Below the pieces are notes generated by a model. The model ran no database searches, was not told the origin of the DNA, and worked only from the letters and a program-made list of their open reading frames with translations. A stretch of 64,000 bases of DNA from Thermobaculum terrenum ATCC BAA-798 (GTDB lineage: Bacteria; Chloroflexota; Chloroflexia; Thermobaculales; Thermobaculaceae). Positions 25,746 through 35,146 of the stretch are shown here, one piece after another. Position 1 is the stretch's first letter; every line of letters begins with the position of its first letter. The translations under genes and the position numbers were made by a program. The DNA lies in NCBI RefSeq assembly GCF_000025005.1, contig NC_013525.1, positions 1,452,501 to 1,516,500 on the forward strand, read 5' to 3'.

Positions 25746-27224
25746 ATGAAAATTACTTACCGTGTCGGCGGGCTACTTGAATCTGAAAGCAGATACATAG
25801 CAGTACCGATGTTTGCGGGGCAAGATATGCCCTACATGAATCAAATAGATTCGAATACACCGTCAACAGATTTGGTCGATGTGGCGTCACAGAAGGAGCA
25901 AGTATCCCTAATAAACACAGGGCAACAGGATAAGTTCATCCTTCTAATTGGGATGGGCGAACTTAGTAATACCTTGGAGGCCATCAGAAAGTTCTCTGGG
26001 GCCGCTGTCAGGTGGGCCAGGAAACGCAAAATCGATAACCTATCCATATTCTTACCATCACTCTCAAATCCAAACAATGCACTGGTAGCGGCAGCAGTAC
26101 ATGGCGCTATAGTAGGCAATTTTTCACCCGAAACATATAAAACTTCATCTCAGGAGATAAACGTAGAAAGTACAGAGTTCATACTAGAATCATCAGGCTC
26201 TGATATATCTGATATGGAAGCCACCATCAACAGAGCTACGGCAATCGGAGAGTCGGTTAACCTGGCCAGAACCCTTGCTAACGAGCCTCCCAATGTACTA
26301 ACAACGCGAGAATTTGCTCGCAGAGCACAGAGTTTATGCGAGGTCAATGGATTGACCTGTGAGATACTTGAGGAAGAGGATCTAAGGCAAAGAGGATATA
26401 GTGCCATTCTTGCGGTCGCAAGCGGCAGCTCAGAACCTGCGAGAATGGTAATCATCAAATATGAGGCCAGCGATAGCCCCTATACTATAGGGTTCGTAGG
26501 GAAAGGCATAACCTTTGATACTGGTGGTATATCACTCAAGCCGGCTGAGAACATGCACAGAATGAAGTCGGATATGTCTGGCGCTGCAGCGGTACTCGGC
26601 GCAATGATAGCGATATCTAAGATTAAACCGAAAGTAAACGTAGTTGGTGTTCTATGCCTGGCTGAAAACATGCCTAGCGGATCAGCTATGAGGCCTGGAG
26701 ATGTAATAAAAGCTGGCAGTGGCAAAACTATTGAGGTACTAAACACTGATGCTGAAGGCAGATTAGTGCTTGCTGATGGCATCGTACAAGCCAAGAAAGA
26801 GGGTGCAACACATCTAGTAGATGTTGCCACACTCACAGGAGCCTGTGTAGTAGCTCTTGGAACTATTACCACGGGAGTATTCGGATCCCATCAGTATTGG
26901 ACGGATATAGTGCTCAACGCCGCCTCACAAGTAGGTGAGAAGATGTGGCAGATGCCTACTTTTGCAGAGTATAGAGAGCAGCTAGATAGCGACATAGCTG
27001 ATATAGCTAACAGCGGTGGCAGAGAGGCTGGGGCTATAACTGGTGCTCTATTCATCAAGGAGTTTGCTGAAGACACTCCGTGGGTACACCTGGACATAGC
27101 AGGTACAGCTTGGAATAACAAAGATCTTCCGCATATAGCTAAAGGGCCAACAGGAGTGGCTACTGCTACACTAACTAAGATAGCTGATATAGTGGCAAGT
27201 CGTGGCATAGATAGTAATGGCTAA
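25746..27224 (+). CDS. pepA: Leucyl aminopeptidase (M17, PepA)
   Basis: A 492-residue cytosolic, two-metal M17 aminopeptidase. The C-terminal catalytic domain shows VGKGITFDTGGISLKP, SDMSGAAAV and the signature NTDAEGRLVL, which supply the metal ligands and the catalytic Lys and Arg. The N-terminal half is the usual macro-like domain, less conserved. Length is normal. The next gene, a polyprenyl synthetase, starts 11 bases after its stop, so they may be co-transcribed. Physiological role is general peptide turnover; a DNA-binding role like that of E. coli PepA is unknown here. Confidence 0.95.
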   Translation: MKITYRVGGLLESESRYIAVPMFAGQDMPYMNQIDSNTPSTDLVDVASQKEQVSLINTGQQDKFILLIGMGELSNTLEAIRKFSGAAVRWARKRKIDNLSIFLPSLSNPNNALVAAAVHGAIVGNFSPETYKTSSQEINVESTEFILESSGSDISDMEATINRATAIGESVNLARTLANEPPNVLTTREFARRAQSLCEVNGLTCEILEEEDLRQRGYSAILAVASGSSEPARMVIIKYEASDSPYTIGFVGKGITFDTGGISLKPAENMHRMKSDMSGAAAVLGAMIAISKIKPKVNVVGVLCLAENMPSGSAMRPGDVIKAGSGKTIEVLNTDAEGRLVLADGIVQAKKEGATHLVDVATLTGACVVALGTITTGVFGSHQYWTDIVLNAASQVGEKMWQMPTFAEYREQLDSDIADIANSGGREAGAITGALFIKEFAEDTPWVHLDIAGTAWNNKDLPHIAKGPTGVATATLTKIADIVASRGIDSNG

Positions 27225-27247
27225 TATTATTCAACTTGAGGTTTGAT

Positions 27248-28216
27248 GTGACTACACTCACTTCCTTCGGAATCATATCGTCGGAACTCAGACAAGTAGA
27301 ACAGAAACTACTGGAATCAGTGCCAGAAGAGATACCAGAGCTAGCATCAGTAGTAAGATCACTGATTTTAGCCGGTGGCAAGAGACTAAGACCTGCCCTG
27401 GTCTTTCTTTCTGGCAGCATCAACTCGCCGGATCACGAAAAGCTGCTCAACGCTGCCGTGGCCGTTGAATTACTGCATACTGCAACTCTTATACACGATG
27501 ACACAATAGACCAAGCCGACGTCAGAAGAGGTATAGCTACTGCTAACTCGATATTTGGTCCTGGAGTCGTCATTCTCCTAGGAGATTTTCTGTTTGCAAA
27601 AGCTGCTCATTACGCGGCTATGACATCAGATCCCGAGGCGATTGATCTTTTTGCGAAAGTTCTGATGGTTATAGTAGATGGAGAGCTGAGGCAGAGTCTG
27701 GGGAAGCACAACGGAGTGCCCTCAGAAGAAGAGTACTATCGACGAATATACGCAAAGACCGCAGCTCTCTTCGAGTGTTGTACCGAAACTGGGGCTATAC
27801 TCTCCAAAGCACCGGAACCTCATAGAAGGGCATTGACTACTTATGGTAAGAAGTTAGGATTAGCTTTCCAGATCATAGATGACTTGCTAGATTTCACGTC
27901 CACTGAGCAGATAGGCAAACCTGCGGGTAACGATATAAGGCAGGGCACTATAACTCTACCGGTAATACTGTTCCTCCAAAGTGCTGCCGTCGGTGATCCT
28001 AGAGCCGAACACGTTAAGGCAGTCATATCAGGACTCAGCAAAGATTATGACGGAGCAATAGATATTATCAAGTCCTCAGGTGCTCTGGAAAAGGCAAGAG
28101 ACAAAGCAGCAGCCCTTATTGAGGAAGCCAAGGCCGCTCTCCTAGTATTACCTAATAGTGATTCTCGTGAAGCCATGATGGAGATAGCTCAGTTTACTTT
28201 AGAGAGGACTTTGTAG
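27248..28216 (+). CDS. Polyprenyl (isoprenoid) diphosphate synthase
   Basis: An all-helical trans-prenyltransferase of about 322 residues that condenses IPP with allylic diphosphates. It has the first aspartate-rich motif DDTIDQADVRRG and the second, DDLLDF, both complete. Chain length (GPP to long-chain quinone tail) cannot be decided; small residues before the first motif (LIHDDT with preceding ATL) suggest a medium or long chain. I chose GTG 27248 because GAGG lies six bases before it; TTG 27236 is an in-frame alternative. It probably shares a transcript with pepA. Its stop overlaps the end of the convergent GIY-YIG gene by 18 bases. Confidence 0.92.
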   Translation: MTTLTSFGIISSELRQVEQKLLESVPEEIPELASVVRSLILAGGKRLRPALVFLSGSINSPDHEKLLNAAVAVELLHTATLIHDDTIDQADVRRGIATANSIFGPGVVILLGDFLFAKAAHYAAMTSDPEAIDLFAKVLMVIVDGELRQSLGKHNGVPSEEEYYRRIYAKTAALFECCTETGAILSKAPEPHRRALTTYGKKLGLAFQIIDDLLDFTSTEQIGKPAGNDIRQGTITLPVILFLQSAAVGDPRAEHVKAVISGLSKDYDGAIDIIKSSGALEKARDKAAALIEEAKAALLVLPNSDSREAMMEIAQFTLERTL

Positions 28217-29860
28217 GGAATCGCATTGCTCCTCTACCAACTGCTGGACTCTACTGATCACCTCTTCTACAGTAATTGGTAGGAAGCATATCCTAGTATC
28301 AAATCTATGTTCATAGAGCCACTCAGTTGTAATCGAAAGCGCATACGTAGGTACGTTCGTCAATTCTTGACATGAGTCCAATAAGATTAATAGTTCCTTT
28401 ATCTTCTTTCGAACATCCTCGATATCATCCCATCTAGCCCTGGCGGAGACCGTAGGGATGTTTACAACTCCCGTAAATAACAGCTCTCGACTCAGGCGAC
28501 AATAGCTTATTATGATAGCAGGACCTTGGAACCTACCAGGCATCAAGCTGAACTGACCATTCTCAATCTTCTGCAAAACCCTTGTCATACTTGACCGTTC
28601 TAAGCTACGCTTACTGTCTACTCCTGTTATATAAATAAGTCGGCTTATTATTGGCTGCAGTTTCTCAGGATCCTGAACTACTTGCGCAAGCCCTTCGGGT
28701 TCCTCGGGAAGCATAGATGGACAGAGAGTTAGTGCTGATTGAACCACGATCTTTAGGTCGTAGAGCAGCTTCCTGTTAGGTAAAGGGCCTAAGTGAAAAG
28801 CACCCTCTTTCCTGTTATCACTGACAACAGCTAGCTTGATGTTATCTTTTTTCTCTATCCTCAACCACCAAAGCTTGCGAGTTCGCATCTTTTGGATGTT
28901 GTATTTGGGATTTAGACGCGATATTAGAGCCATTTCCTCAATTTGCGCCTCAAGGTGTGTAGCTAACAGCACATATTCAAAATCGCTCACATTCTCAAGA
29001 AAGCCCTTCATATTACGAGTTATGTCCACCTGTCCCGCGAGATAAGTCCTAAGCCTGCTGCGGAGATTGGAGGAGCTACCTACATACATCGGGGTACCAT
29101 ACGAATCGTAAAAGATATACACTCCTGGCCATTCCGGTACAGCTCTCACCTTTTCCTGCATATGACGTAGCCTATAACTTACGTCCTGAGCAGCGTGATG
29201 TGTGTAGCTATCCTTGATAGCACTCAAAATCATCTGTATCTCTTTTGCAAGGGGGTTAGAGTTTGAAAATGGGCCCGGCGATAACCCCTTGAGAAGATAG
29301 TTTGATTTGTCCCTATCCCAGCCCTTAGAACTTACAACCACAGGCTCAGCCAGATCTGGAGACAATCCTATCCTAGAGAACTCATGGGCTAGAGAATTCC
29401 AGACCTTGATATCAAGTACGTATACATTTCTACCCACTAAGTAGTGGCTGATATCCTTTGCTACATGCTCAAAAGGCACGGGTTCTATATCCGCAAACCA
29501 ATCGTACAAACCTTCCTGATACAACGGCACCTTGGAGTTAACAGAAAATCTCCAATACCTTATCGTAGGTTCTTCAAGCGCATATATTGCTAGCAAAAGC
29601 AATCGACCTCTATTGGCTCTAGTTGTACGACCAGTAAGTAAAACTGGTTGCCTGGATATAGCATCTTCCTTAATTCTCCAAACCCCTATTGGGTCCTTTT
29701 CTAAGCGGGGGTCCCCATCTAGACACTGCTCCAAGATCCGAATCCAAGCTGGACCACTATTTATAGCGCCAAAAAGTTCCCGAGCCAAAGAATCTTCACT
29801 CATCGGGCCATTTTTAAGCAGCGCTACAGCACGAGATCTGATTTTATCCTGAGAATCCAT
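28199..29860 (-). CDS. GIY-YIG nuclease-domain protein with winged-helix and degenerate exonuclease-like N-terminus
   Basis: A 553-residue protein. The central GIY-YIG domain (about 240-330) has GVYIF at 246-250, YVG at 259-261, Arg266 and a probable catalytic Glu309 before LISRLNPKYN, as in UvrC and Cho. Residues 1-65 look like a winged helix. Residues 85-170 align loosely with DnaQ-type DEDDh exonucleases: YALEEP sits where the first acidic motif should be, and GRNVYVLDIKVWN replaces the usual V-x-H-N-x-x-F-D. Catalytic residues are mostly lost, so this part is probably inactive. Exonuclease-UvrC/Cho-like fusions are known in actinobacteria. A DNA-repair role is plausible. About 220 C-terminal residues are unassigned. 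Confidence 0.75.
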   Translation of the reverse strand: MDSQDKIRSRAVALLKNGPMSEDSLARELFGAINSGPAWIRILEQCLDGDPRLEKDPIGVWRIKEDAISRQPVLLTGRTTRANRGRLLLLAIYALEEPTIRYWRFSVNSKVPLYQEGLYDWFADIEPVPFEHVAKDISHYLVGRNVYVLDIKVWNSLAHEFSRIGLSPDLAEPVVVSSKGWDRDKSNYLLKGLSPGPFSNSNPLAKEIQMILSAIKDSYTHHAAQDVSYRLRHMQEKVRAVPEWPGVYIFYDSYGTPMYVGSSSNLRSRLRTYLAGQVDITRNMKGFLENVSDFEYVLLATHLEAQIEEMALISRLNPKYNIQKMRTRKLWWLRIEKKDNIKLAVVSDNRKEGAFHLGPLPNRKLLYDLKIVVQSALTLCPSMLPEEPEGLAQVVQDPEKLQPIISRLIYITGVDSKRSLERSSMTRVLQKIENGQFSLMPGRFQGPAIIISYCRLSRELLFTGVVNIPTVSARARWDDIEDVRKKIKELLILLDSCQELTNVPTYALSITTEWLYEHRFDTRICFLPITVEEVISRVQQLVEEQCDSLQSPL

Positions 29861-29941
29861 TCTAACCTCGTAAATACATAAGCAAAGGCATAAATACTGC
29901 TAGAAATAGCAAAACGCAACAATATTTATACCCTAACGCGG

Positions 29942-29947
29942 TATAAT
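29942..29947 (+). promoter_or_regulatory. -10 element of the 69-residue gene
   Basis: TATAAT lies 23 bases before the GTG at 29971; GGAGGG sits between them. A -35 is not clear. Confidence 0.5.
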
Positions 29948-29970
29948 TGTGGGAAGGTAGGGAGGGTTAG

Positions 29971-30180
29971 GTGTTGGGTAATAACGAAGGTTTTCACAAA
30001 GATCCGTTTCTATCTACCGTGCGTACCATCGGCCGCGTTTCACAAATAATAACTGAGCTTAGAGCTGAATACGAACGCAGGCCAAATCCAGCTACTTTAG
30101 CTCAGATCAGATATCGTATTCGCGAGCTAGCAGAGCTTGAGCGGCAACTGGACTCAGACGATATACTAGCTACGGGTTGA
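29971..30180 (+). CDS. Small uncharacterised protein (69 residues)
   Basis: A short protein with a strongly helical, charged C-terminal half (ITELRAEYERRP and YRIRELAELERQLD regions) that may form a coiled-coil hairpin. I do not recognise a family. Support for it being a gene is a TATAAT at 29942-29947, a GGAGGG ribosome site about 6 bases before GTG 29971, and coding-like sequence. It overlaps the end of pyrE by 11 bases in the opposite direction. Confidence 0.65.
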   Translation: MLGNNEGFHKDPFLSTVRTIGRVSQIITELRAEYERRPNPATLAQIRYRIRELAELERQLDSDDILATG

Positions 30181-30757
30181 CCTTAGCAGAAGTTCCCCTT
30201 TTAGTAATTGGCACTCCAGCAGAACAAAGAGGACACACTTCTGGGTCGTAAGTCGGTATGTCAAGAGTTATGGTAGACCAATAGTCAACCCCCAAATCAA
30301 CTTTCCCCCCCGACCTGTCCACAAGCAGACCAACGCCTACCACATTACCTCCCAGCTGATTGACAGCTTCAATGGTGTCTTTCACAGATCCGCCAGTAGT
30401 CATGACATCGTCTACTATTAGCACTCGCTCACCAGGCTTGATCTCGAACCCACGCCTGAACTCCCTACCACCTGTAGGAGCAGGTTCAGCGATTATACTT
30501 CGTAGCCCCATCTGTCTCGCCACCTCGAAGGCTAGTATTGCCCCACCAGTGGTAGGTCCTGCAACAACATCTGGGTTTCTATCGGCAAAATGCTGTACGA
30601 TCTGGCTACATAATGATGAAGCTAAATCAGGTTTCTCAATGATCCGAAACTTCTCAACATAGTACTGCGCGTGTAGTCCACTCGAAAGTAAGAAATGCCC
30701 CTCAAGAAGTGCGCCATTTCGAACTAATAATTCTCTGGTGTCAGTCGTTTCCCTCAT
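30170..30757 (-). CDS. pyrE: Orotate phosphoribosyltransferase (Thermus-type)
   Basis: A 195-residue type I PRTase making orotidine-5'-phosphate from orotate and PRPP. The PRPP loop is VLIVDDVMTTGGSV. The C-terminal tail contains a CPLCSAGVPITKRG motif like the Thermus-type PyrE, rather than the E. coli form. It is the last gene of the pyr operon, separated from carB by an antiporter gene. AGGAGG precedes the ATG closely. The PyrR-controlled leader at 40441-40596 probably governs it as part of an approximately 10-kb transcript. Confidence 0.94.
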   Translation of the reverse strand: MRETTDTRELLVRNGALLEGHFLLSSGLHAQYYVEKFRIIEKPDLASSLCSQIVQHFADRNPDVVAGPTTGGAILAFEVARQMGLRSIIAEPAPTGGREFRRGFEIKPGERVLIVDDVMTTGGSVKDTIEAVNQLGGNVVGVGLLVDRSGGKVDLGVDYWSTITLDIPTYDPEVCPLCSAGVPITKRGTSAKVNP

Positions 30758-30764
30758 AATCCTC

Positions 30765-31829
30765 CTAAACAGGTAAGAAATAGAATGCTATTCCCAATAT
30801 GACATATGCTGTAATAAGCTGTGCGCCCTCAAGCCAGTTACTTTCACCATCCAACACCACTAGATTACCTATTAGAACAGCGGCTATAAGTGCAACTATC
30901 TCGAATCTTGTGAATACCAGGTCCATATGCTTAGAGAAAAACAGGCTTATTAGGACCAGCACTGGGGCTACAAACAGTGCCACTTGCAAGCTACTACCTA
31001 AGGATATAGAAAGACTCAGATCCATCCTATTCTTTACAGCTACCTGTACCCCTACCAGATGCTCAGCCACATTACCGACAAGGGGTATGATCATTACTCC
31101 CAGGAAGACCTCTGTCCACCCTAATGCACGTACAACCTCTTCTACAACCCCCACTAGTATCTCGCTCATTACCACGATGCCTATGGTGGAAGCAACAAGT
31201 AGTCCCAGTGAAACAGGCAGGCTCCAGCTAGCCGTATGCTCACTCTCAGCACTATCAGAAGTACTTTTATGGGAATTAGAAGAGGTAAAGAAAGAATACA
31301 GTAGATATAGTACATATACCACTATCATGGCGATAGCTACACCATCGCTTAGAAGCTGTACGTCTTCATGACCCGACTCACGCTGTATCGTGGCTGAAAA
31401 TATAGTTGGAACAGATATCGATATAACAGCAAGCAGCATCATGGATGCAACAGCACCCATGCTACTCCTATCGAATCTTTGGATGCCATTCTTTATACCA
31501 CCTGCTAATAAGCTTGCTCCCATAACTATTAGGATGTTGCCTATGATAGACCCAGTTACAGAAGCCTTTACCAGGTCTACCAAACCTGCACGAAGAGCAA
31601 CTATGCTTATGATCAACTCAGCTGCGTTTCCGAGAGTAGCATTCAATAAACCTCCTACCTGTGGGCCAGTATAAACAGCCAATTCCTCAGTAGCCTGGCC
31701 TAACACAGCCGCAAGAGGAACCAGGGCAATAGCGGAAGTGATAAATATAAGCAGATATAAGTCTGGGATAAAGAAGTGTAGAAGTACTGCTATGGGTAAA
31801 AAAACAAGCAGTGCATATATATATTTCAC
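30765..31829 (-). CDS. Calcium/proton antiporter (CaCA superfamily, CAX/ChaA type)
   Basis: A 354-residue protein with about ten or eleven membrane helices in two repeated halves. Each half carries the alpha-repeat of CaCA exchangers: GNAAELIISIVAL and GNVAEHLVGVQVAVKNR, with the acidic ion-binding glutamate in each. It should export Ca2+ in exchange for protons. It starts with GTG 31829 after GGGAG. It lies inside the pyr operon between carB (29-base gap) and pyrE (7-base gap), an unusual location for an ion transporter. A functional link to pyrimidine synthesis is not known. Confidence 0.93.
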   Translation of the reverse strand: MKYIYALLVFLPIAVLLHFFIPDLYLLIFITSAIALVPLAAVLGQATEELAVYTGPQVGGLLNATLGNAAELIISIVALRAGLVDLVKASVTGSIIGNILIVMGASLLAGGIKNGIQRFDRSSMGAVASMMLLAVISISVPTIFSATIQRESGHEDVQLLSDGVAIAMIVVYVLYLLYSFFTSSNSHKSTSDSAESEHTASWSLPVSLGLLVASTIGIVVMSEILVGVVEEVVRALGWTEVFLGVMIIPLVGNVAEHLVGVQVAVKNRMDLSLSISLGSSLQVALFVAPVLVLISLFFSKHMDLVFTRFEIVALIAAVLIGNLVVLDGESNWLEGAQLITAYVILGIAFYFLPV

Positions 31830-31858
31830 ACATCACTCCCAATAGTGTAATAGAGAAA

Positions 31859-34800
31859 TTACACAGCCAAAAGATCCACCGCCCCCTGCCTGTACTCCAC
31901 AACAGTAGCGATATTATAATCTCCTCTTCTCTGCAATGCTTTCACAAGAGACTTGGCTGTATCCAGGGATGTCAGGCAGGGAATACCAGACTCTGCAGCC
32001 GCACGACGAATCTCAAAGCCATCTCTTATGGTCCTACCAGACCTGGAAGGCGTATTGATTACTAAGGAAACCTGTCTCCTCCGGATGATATCAGTGATAT
32101 CTGGGCGTACTGAGCCTATCTTGTGCACTACCTGGTTTACACGAATACCATTGTCCTCAAAGAAGGTTGATGTACCCTCAGTGCATACCAATGCATAGCC
32201 CATGTCAACCAGAGCAGCAGCTAGCGGCAGAGCCTCAGGTTTCTCATGATCAGCTATAGACATCAGCACCGATCCTCCTGGAGGAGGATTTATACCTGCG
32301 GCTATCATAGCCTTCATAAGTGCTGGCTCATATTCAACATCTACGCCCATAACTTCGCCAGTGCTCTTCATATCGGGCCCAAGAACCGTGTCAACCCCAG
32401 CTAGTTTCGACATGCTAAATACCGGAGCCTTCACGGCATATAGTGGCACCCTGGGTACTAATCCTGTAGCATAACCCATATTAGCAAGCTTACTGCCAAG
32501 CATCACATGAGTTGCCAGAGTTACCAAAGGCACCCCGGTGACCTTGCTAATAAAGGGTACTGTACGACTGGCTCTGGGGTTTACTTCAAGGATATACACC
32601 TGATGATCCTGAACCACAAACTGAACGTTCATCAGCCCTTTGACGTTCATAGCTCGAGCTAACTTGACCGTGATCTCCTCAATTTGTGAGACATCCCGGT
32701 CGTCCAGAGTTATCTGCGGGTATACACCAAAGCTATCTCCTGAATGCACGCCTGCTCGCTCAATATGCTCGACTATACCGGGGATAACCACCGTCTCTCC
32801 ATCAGATACAGCATCCACTTCCACTTCAGTGCCTTCGATGTACCTGTCAAGCAGAACGGGATGGTCTCCACTTACCTCTGTAGCAGCATCTATATAATCT
32901 AGAAGTTCAACCTCGTTGTAGACTATTCTCATAGCCTGTCCACCTAGAACATAAGAAGGCCTTACAAGAAGCGGATAACCTATCCTGGTGGCAGTCTCCA
33001 AAGCAGAATCCAGATCTCTAGCGGTCCCTCCAGGAGGCCTAAGTAAGCCCAGGCTATTGAGCAACCCGTCAAAGCGCTCTCGATCCTCCGCCAAATCTAT
33101 GGACTCCAGCGAGCTGCCTAGGACCTTAAAGCCAGCTCTGTGCAACTTGGATGCAAGATTTATGGCCGTCTGTCCACCAAATTGTACAATCACAGGAGGA
33201 CCTGCTACCGGCAGCTCATCACCCTCAAGCGTAGATTGAGTGGGGTAGCCTTCGGCAAGTGTCTCCAGACGCTCATTCTCGACTATATCTCTAATGCTTT
33301 CGTCGTCAAGCGGATCAAAGTACAGTCTATCCGAAGTATCAAAGTCTGTAGAAACAGTCTCAGGATTGCTATTGATCATTATGCTCTTTACCCCAGCTTC
33401 CCTTAGGGATCTTGCACTGTGGACGCTACAGTAGTCGAACTCTATACCCTGCCCAATTCGTATGGGACCAGAACCTATGACAACAGATGACCTACCTTCT
33501 TGTGGTAAAGCCTCATTCTCCTCTTCATATGTACTGTAGAAGTAAGGAGTTGTAGCCTCAAATTCAGCGGCACATGTGTCAACCATCTTCCATACGGGAG
33601 TTATACCCCATTGCTTGCGTAACTTCCTAATGTCCTCAGAACTTACTCCTTTAATCTGAGCTATGTACGCATCGGAAAATCCCAGCCTCTTTGCCCTCCA
33701 CAATAGCGCTTTATCTAACTTGGAATTCCTGATGGCACCTTCTAAGGAGACTATATTTTCTATGCACTTTATGAACCAGGGATCGATTTTCGTCTTCTTA
33801 GAGACGTCCTCAACTGTATAACCTCTTCTCAGTGCAGTAGTTATGGCCCAAAGCCTCTCATCTGTAGGCACTCGTAGAGCCCTATCCAGCTCCTCTGGAT
33901 CATTCCACTTTGGAGACTCCCAGAGCAGGTTTCTCCCCGAAATCTCCAGAGAGCGTACAGCCTTCTGTAGAGCTGCCTCGAAGCACCGGTCGATAGCCAT
34001 AACCTCGCCGGTAGCCTTCATCTGGGTACCTATCCTCCTGTCACCTTCGGTAAATTTATCGAAAGGCCAACGAGGTATCTTGACCACACAATAATCCAGT
34101 GAAGGTTCCAAGGCAGCCGTTGCTGAGGACGTAACTGCATTAGGTATCTCATCCAGCGTAAGACCTAGCGCTATCTTGGCAGCAACCCTAGCTATGGGAT
34201 AACCAGTGGCCTTCGAAGCCAGAGCTGAGCTTCTACTAACTCTTGGGTTGACCTCTATAACATAGTAGTCATCCGACTTAGGATCCAGGGCGAATTGGAC
34301 GTTACAACCCCCCTCGATTTTCAGAGCACGCACTATTCTAAGCGCTGAATCCCTAAGTATTTGATATTGGCGATCAGTCAGAGTCTGGCTTGGCGCCACC
34401 ACAATAGAATCGCCAGTATGTACCCCTACAGGATCTATGTTTTCCATGTTGCAGACTATTATGGCGTTATCTGCACTATCTCGAATGACCTCGTACTCGA
34501 TCTCTTTCCACCCCTCTATAGATCTCTCGAGCAGGGTTTGGCCTATCGGGCTAGCTCTTAGGCTATGTTCTATTAGCTTAGTCAGCTCTCCCTGGTTGTG
34601 GGCTATACCACCTCCAGTTCCCCCAAGCGTGTATGCAGGCCTGCTGATGAGCGGGTAACCAATCTGATTGGCGAAAGCTATAGCTTCCTGTACAGAATGC
34701 ACAGTCATGCTCTCAATTACAGGCTCTCCTATCTCCTGGAGCAGCTGCTTGAACAGTAATCTATCTTCTGCCTGCTTGATACTCTCCAGGGAAGTCCCAA

Positions 34801-35146
34801 GAAGCTTAACCCCGTACTTATCAACAATACCCGCGGAGGCTAGCTCAACTGCCAAGTTTAGTCCTGTCTGTCCGCCAAGCGTTGGTAGTATACCATCAGG
34901 TCTCTCCCTGCTAATTATCTTCTCCAACACATCCACATTCAGAGGCTCAATGTACACTCTATCTGCCGTGGCCTCATCAGTCATGATGGTCGCGGGATTA
35001 GAGTTCACAAGCACAACAAATATGCCCTCTTCTCGCAAAGCTTTACATGCCTGACTACCAGAGTAGTCGAACTCCGCAGCTTGGCTGATAATTATCGGGC
35101 CAGAACCTATAACCATAACTTTCTTTACGTCGGACCTGATGGGCAT
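31859..35146 (-). CDS. carB: Carbamoyl-phosphate synthase large subunit
   Basis: A 1095-residue enzyme that makes carbamoyl phosphate from ammonia released by CarA, bicarbonate and two ATP. It has two homologous ATP-grasp halves, each with PVIVRPS/PLISRPAYTLGGTGG-like loops, and a C-terminal MGS-like allosteric domain (about 950-1095). Length is normal. It overlaps carA by one base (TAATG), so the two are translationally coupled. It sits in the pyr operon under the PyrR leader. The same carbamoyl phosphate could serve arginine synthesis, since no other car genes are visible here. Confidence 0.97.
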   Translation of the reverse strand: MPIRSDVKKVMVIGSGPIIISQAAEFDYSGSQACKALREEGIFVVLVNSNPATIMTDEATADRVYIEPLNVDVLEKIISRERPDGILPTLGGQTGLNLAVELASAGIVDKYGVKLLGTSLESIKQAEDRLLFKQLLQEIGEPVIESMTVHSVQEAIAFANQIGYPLISRPAYTLGGTGGGIAHNQGELTKLIEHSLRASPIGQTLLERSIEGWKEIEYEVIRDSADNAIIVCNMENIDPVGVHTGDSIVVAPSQTLTDRQYQILRDSALRIVRALKIEGGCNVQFALDPKSDDYYVIEVNPRVSRSSALASKATGYPIARVAAKIALGLTLDEIPNAVTSSATAALEPSLDYCVVKIPRWPFDKFTEGDRRIGTQMKATGEVMAIDRCFEAALQKAVRSLEISGRNLLWESPKWNDPEELDRALRVPTDERLWAITTALRRGYTVEDVSKKTKIDPWFIKCIENIVSLEGAIRNSKLDKALLWRAKRLGFSDAYIAQIKGVSSEDIRKLRKQWGITPVWKMVDTCAAEFEATTPYFYSTYEEENEALPQEGRSSVVIGSGPIRIGQGIEFDYCSVHSARSLREAGVKSIMINSNPETVSTDFDTSDRLYFDPLDDESIRDIVENERLETLAEGYPTQSTLEGDELPVAGPPVIVQFGGQTAINLASKLHRAGFKVLGSSLESIDLAEDRERFDGLLNSLGLLRPPGGTARDLDSALETATRIGYPLLVRPSYVLGGQAMRIVYNEVELLDYIDAATEVSGDHPVLLDRYIEGTEVEVDAVSDGETVVIPGIVEHIERAGVHSGDSFGVYPQITLDDRDVSQIEEITVKLARAMNVKGLMNVQFVVQDHQVYILEVNPRASRTVPFISKVTGVPLVTLATHVMLGSKLANMGYATGLVPRVPLYAVKAPVFSMSKLAGVDTVLGPDMKSTGEVMGVDVEYEPALMKAMIAAGINPPPGGSVLMSIADHEKPEALPLAAALVDMGYALVCTEGTSTFFEDNGIRVNQVVHKIGSVRPDITDIIRRRQVSLVINTPSRSGRTIRDGFEIRRAAAESGIPCLTSLDTAKSLVKALQRRGDYNIATVVEYRQGAVDLLAV

